A DNA stretch of 64,000 bases from Apostichopus japonicus (Eukaryota; Echinodermata; Holothuroidea; Aspidochirotida; Stichopodidae). The DNA lies in contig NC_092574.1 of NCBI RefSeq assembly GCF_037975245.1, forward strand, positions 10,937,213-11,001,212, in the 5' to 3' direction. Within the stretch, counting starts at the first letter, position 1; each line of letters opens with the position of its first letter. Shown piece after piece: positions 62,001 to 64,000 of the stretch. The translations under genes were made by a program, and so were the position numbers. The notes beneath the pieces are model-generated. The model was not told the origin of the DNA and searched no databases. It saw only the letters and a program-made list of their open reading frames with translations.

Positions 62001-64000
62001 GAGGATTGGAATGCCTTACCTTGCTAGGCTTAGTAGCCTATATGATTAATGTTGGGCCTAGGCTTTGTTGCACACAGAGTAATGCTTATGTAACAGGAAC
62101 GCCTAAAGTTACATATATATTCAAACTGACTGTACTAGACTTAGTAGCCTTTATGATTCATGTTTGGACTAGCAGCAACTAGTAGCTATGTTGTTTAGCT
62201 CGCACATTATCCTTGTGTGTTTCACCTATGCCTTTACATATTTAGGTAACTACAGGTTTTACAACTAATATCAACTCCATTCTGGACACTGTCTGGATAT
62301 AATTTATAACTCAGTGGTAACAGCATTTTAGAAACAGTTTAGGAAATTAAAAATACTACCACTCTTGACAAAGGTGTGGAGACTGGATGCAGGCAGGAGA
62401 GATTGGGGGGGGGAGGGGGGGTTCGGGCTACAATACAGATAACACTCAACTTCAAACACGGAATAATTTACTGTTTTGCAAATACCTTAGAGGTTAATAT
62501 ACTTTATTTACCACAGTTAGTGGAAAGGATACAACTTTCTGTACAATACGAAATGCAGGTTTTTTGCATTTATGTAGCAAATTTGGCCTATACTGCAACT
62601 GACTTACTTCAGCTTTGGAGGATACGGCGTTAAGACCTTCATCTTTATCAGGGTGTACTCTTGGGGACCGACACCTTCTCCGCTGTATCTGTCGTGATCC
62701 ATGCACGGTTGGCCATCCTTAGGAGAGTATATGGTATGACGCTTCCCAAACTTGATCTTACCCCTCTCCTTCAGGCGATAGAATTGCCATTTCACGAAAG
62801 AATCGTAGTATGGGTTGGCATCGGTTGTGATGAATGACCTTCTCCAATCAACCTGGAGATAAATGATAAATGGTTACATATCACCGGTGGAAGCCTTGAC
62901 GCAAGTTCTCAATCAAGGGTGATGTTTTACGAGAGATTCGTGTTGGGCTGATCTGAGATAATTAGTGTCTGTGCGTGAGGGCAATTAACATCAAGGTGTC
63001 GGGATTGAACACTTCAATTAATCGCACGCCTTCAAATTCTATTGCACAAGGAAAGAAAGTCTGGCAAGAACGACATTCAAACCAGTGAAATCAAGCACAC
63101 AGAAATAACATCAGAAGCTGAAAGTGTGATTGATTACTGCAGATGCAAACATGAAACGAACATCAAATATTTCAAAACTTTGGAAAACTTGATGAACAGA
63201 ATGGCTATAATGAAGTTCCCATCCTCCACCTTCCCAAATAAAAAAAGGAACAGCAACAAAGTGTTACCCTCTTCAGATCTGTAATAACTTAAATGTTTGC
63301 CTCCCCCCCCTCCCCCCCAAAAATGGCTTCAATTCATACTATTTACCTTCAAACCCATTTTCTGCAAGTCTTCTTTAGCTCGAGGCGGGAAGTACTGGAG
63401 CCAATATTCCGCATCTGCAAACTTTGGTATTTCTTCTATGGGAATGCCAAGTGATAACATAATCTGCCACTGGTATTTACCTGCACCGGTCTTGGCAATT
63501 TGTTTGCTCTGCAAAAGGAAGGTGGATAGATAAACATGCTTGAAGTGACGAGAAACTGAAGAAACTTACGGCGTAGTTTAGAACAGCGGTCCGCAAACTG
63601 TTAGGATTAAAACCCAGGATCTTCCAAGAGGAACGAGCCACGGGCCAACACATCCCCACCACTCTGGATGTATGCTCGGAATGCATGAAAAGCTAGCTTT
63701 GATATGAATTGGATGTGAAAAACATGACTGCAAACTGCAGCCTCCACAAGATGCCCATCACGCCTCTCATAAATATTTATATATTATGAATTATTTACAA
63801 ATATTAATATATTATAAATATGATGGATATGCTTTAGACCTCCTATCATGAAGTCTCCTCATCTGTCACTACATCGTCTAATATAACTAACTTTCCAATA
63901 ATTTATAAAATACATCATTTATGGCCATAAAAATACAGAAAATGACCAGTAACTATTTCATCAAAACTCTTCAAATACATACTTTGGAATAGAGACTTTT
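50479..64000 (-). CDS. LARS1: Cytosolic leucyl-tRNA synthetase (LARS1), 5'-partial
   Basis: Eighteen exons on the minus strand join in frame: 63508-63347, 62852-62608, 61965-61740, 61224-61060, 60551-60357, 59791-59562, 58763-58681, 57842-57704, 57223-56889, 56154-55877, 55652-55512, 55008-54874, 54372-54244, 53590-53480, 52788-52684, 52128-52033, 51557-51425, 50684-50479. They encode 1037 residues, about the last 88% of the 1176-residue human enzyme. A fragment 64000-63983 before a GTATGT donor may be the previous exon. The enzyme charges tRNA-Leu in the cytosol and belongs to the multi-synthetase complex; vertebrate LARS1 also acts in leucine sensing for mTORC1. The CP1 editing domain shows TLRPET (61928-61911) and [15 protein letters not shown] (61137-61093). 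The catalytic KMSKS loop is intact at 56955-56941. The anticodon-binding region follows (for example [20 protein letters not shown]), then the eukaryotic C-terminal extension ending LAYIVR. The N-terminal HIGH motif lies beyond the window. All introns are GT-AG; the exon 4 donor is weak (GTTTGG). Confidence 0.95.
51625..51910. repeat. Minisatellite, 47-48-bp unit, six copies
   Basis: Six units beginning AATGAAGTTTACAAGTGTTA and containing CTTAGGGTTAG lie in the LARS1 intron between exons 16 and 17. They end about 70 bases before the exon 17 acceptor. Central units are about 95% identical; the first and last are more diverged. Confidence 0.92.
52119..52560. repeat. Minisatellite seeded at the LARS1 exon 16 acceptor
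   Basis: About nine imperfect units of 40-50 bases share ACCTTCAAGCTGGTATGAAT followed by AAAACATRA and AATGATTT or ATACAATC. The first unit overlaps the exon 16 acceptor and the first bases of the exon. The second (52160-52186) repeats this junction exactly, giving a complete second CATACCAG acceptor 42 bases upstream. Units farther into the intron are more diverged. Confidence 0.88.
53011..53331 (+). mobile_element. 3' fragment of a non-LTR retrotransposon (CR1/L2-like)
   Basis: One frame reads [20 protein letters not shown] and then [11 protein letters not shown] before a stop near 53183. This is the characteristic C-terminal end of CR1/L2-type reverse transcriptases. An internal stop lies just before it. 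The 3' untranslated region contains CATGAGCGTCTCTTTGACGG and ends in a TTATTATTATT tail. It is a dead, 5'-truncated copy in a LARS1 intron, antisense to the gene. Confidence 0.7.
55150..55318 (-). mobile_element. Degraded tRNA-derived SINE
   Basis: On the minus strand the head reads GGTGGGATAGCGCACGCAG and about 40 bases later GAGGTCGCTGATCC. These resemble polymerase III A and B boxes of a tRNA-derived SINE with decayed consensus positions. The body runs to a short TA-rich tail near 55155. It lies in the LARS1 intron between exons 11 and 12. Confidence 0.4.
58950..59386 (-). mobile_element. tRNA-Ser/Leu-like SINE with long (TAT)n tail
   Basis: The minus-strand head contains GTGGCCGAGTGGATAAAAGC (A-box region, 59381-59362) and GGTTCGGTGTTCGAAACGC (B-box region, 59324-59306). 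Between them is the spacing expected of a class II tRNA with a long variable arm. The acceptor stem and consensus T-loop are not intact, so it is not a functional tRNA gene. A unique body of about 170 bases leads to a 160-base (TAT)n tract at 58950-59113. It sits in the LARS1 intron between exons 6 and 7, in the same orientation as the gene. Confidence 0.65.
61240..61620. repeat. Minisatellite of ACATATCAGCAATA units beside LARS1 exon 4
   Basis: About 18-20 units alternate between ACATATCAGCAATACAAA and CATACATATCAGCAATATAAAC, 17-22 bases each. The array begins only 15 bases upstream of the exon 4 acceptor and fills most of the intron. On the minus strand it encodes the repetitive [11 protein letters not shown]-like open frames, which are not genes. 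Confidence 0.93.

Overview
The window is animal nuclear DNA. Its protein-coding signal comes as short open blocks bounded by AG/GT splice signals, embedded in AT-rich sequence full of microsatellites, minisatellites, short inverted-repeat transposons and SINE/LINE tails. The recognisable proteins are typical metazoan ones. The many G/C homopolymer runs, the GGGGCG-type terminal inverted repeats and the frequent TAGGCCTA words suggest a marine invertebrate deuterostome, most likely an echinoderm and perhaps a sea cucumber. This is an inference of low to moderate confidence because no database search was possible.

Layout. About 1-22.9 kb holds no gene I can recognise. It contains a perfect 35-bp inverted repeat, G-rich tracts, a long (AT)n microsatellite and two orphan exon-like blocks. 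At 22.9-24.24 kb lies a 1.34-kb inverted-repeat element with a second inverted-repeat pair inside it, followed directly by a 20-21-bp periodic, A-tract-bearing array. At 28.31-28.69 kb is a small hAT-type element with a perfect 8-bp target duplication. The genes occupy 29.5-64 kb: an intronless ZIP zinc transporter (+, 29569-30738); VMA21, the V-ATPase assembly factor (-, 32691-34824, three coding exons); a myosin essential light chain-like EF-hand protein (+, 37162-42029, six coding exons, 151 residues); a possible unrecognised 74-residue protein in three exons (+, 45933-47228); and cytosolic leucyl-tRNA synthetase LARS1 (-, 50479 to beyond the window end, 18 full exons encoding 1037 residues plus an exon fragment at the edge; the N-terminus lies outside).

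The genes are housekeeping or cytoskeletal and do not form one pathway; the ZIP and VMA21 genes converge tail to tail. The most unusual feature is architectural. At three splice junctions in three unrelated genes (the VMA21 exon 3 acceptor, the light-chain exon 4 donor and the LARS1 exon 16 acceptor), the splice site and its flank have been tandemly duplicated into the intron. This leaves extra sequence-competent splice sites beside the true one. Two further LARS1 introns carry minisatellites close to the 3' splice site. I did not find a bacterial-type defence system, CRISPR array, rRNA or intact tRNA gene.
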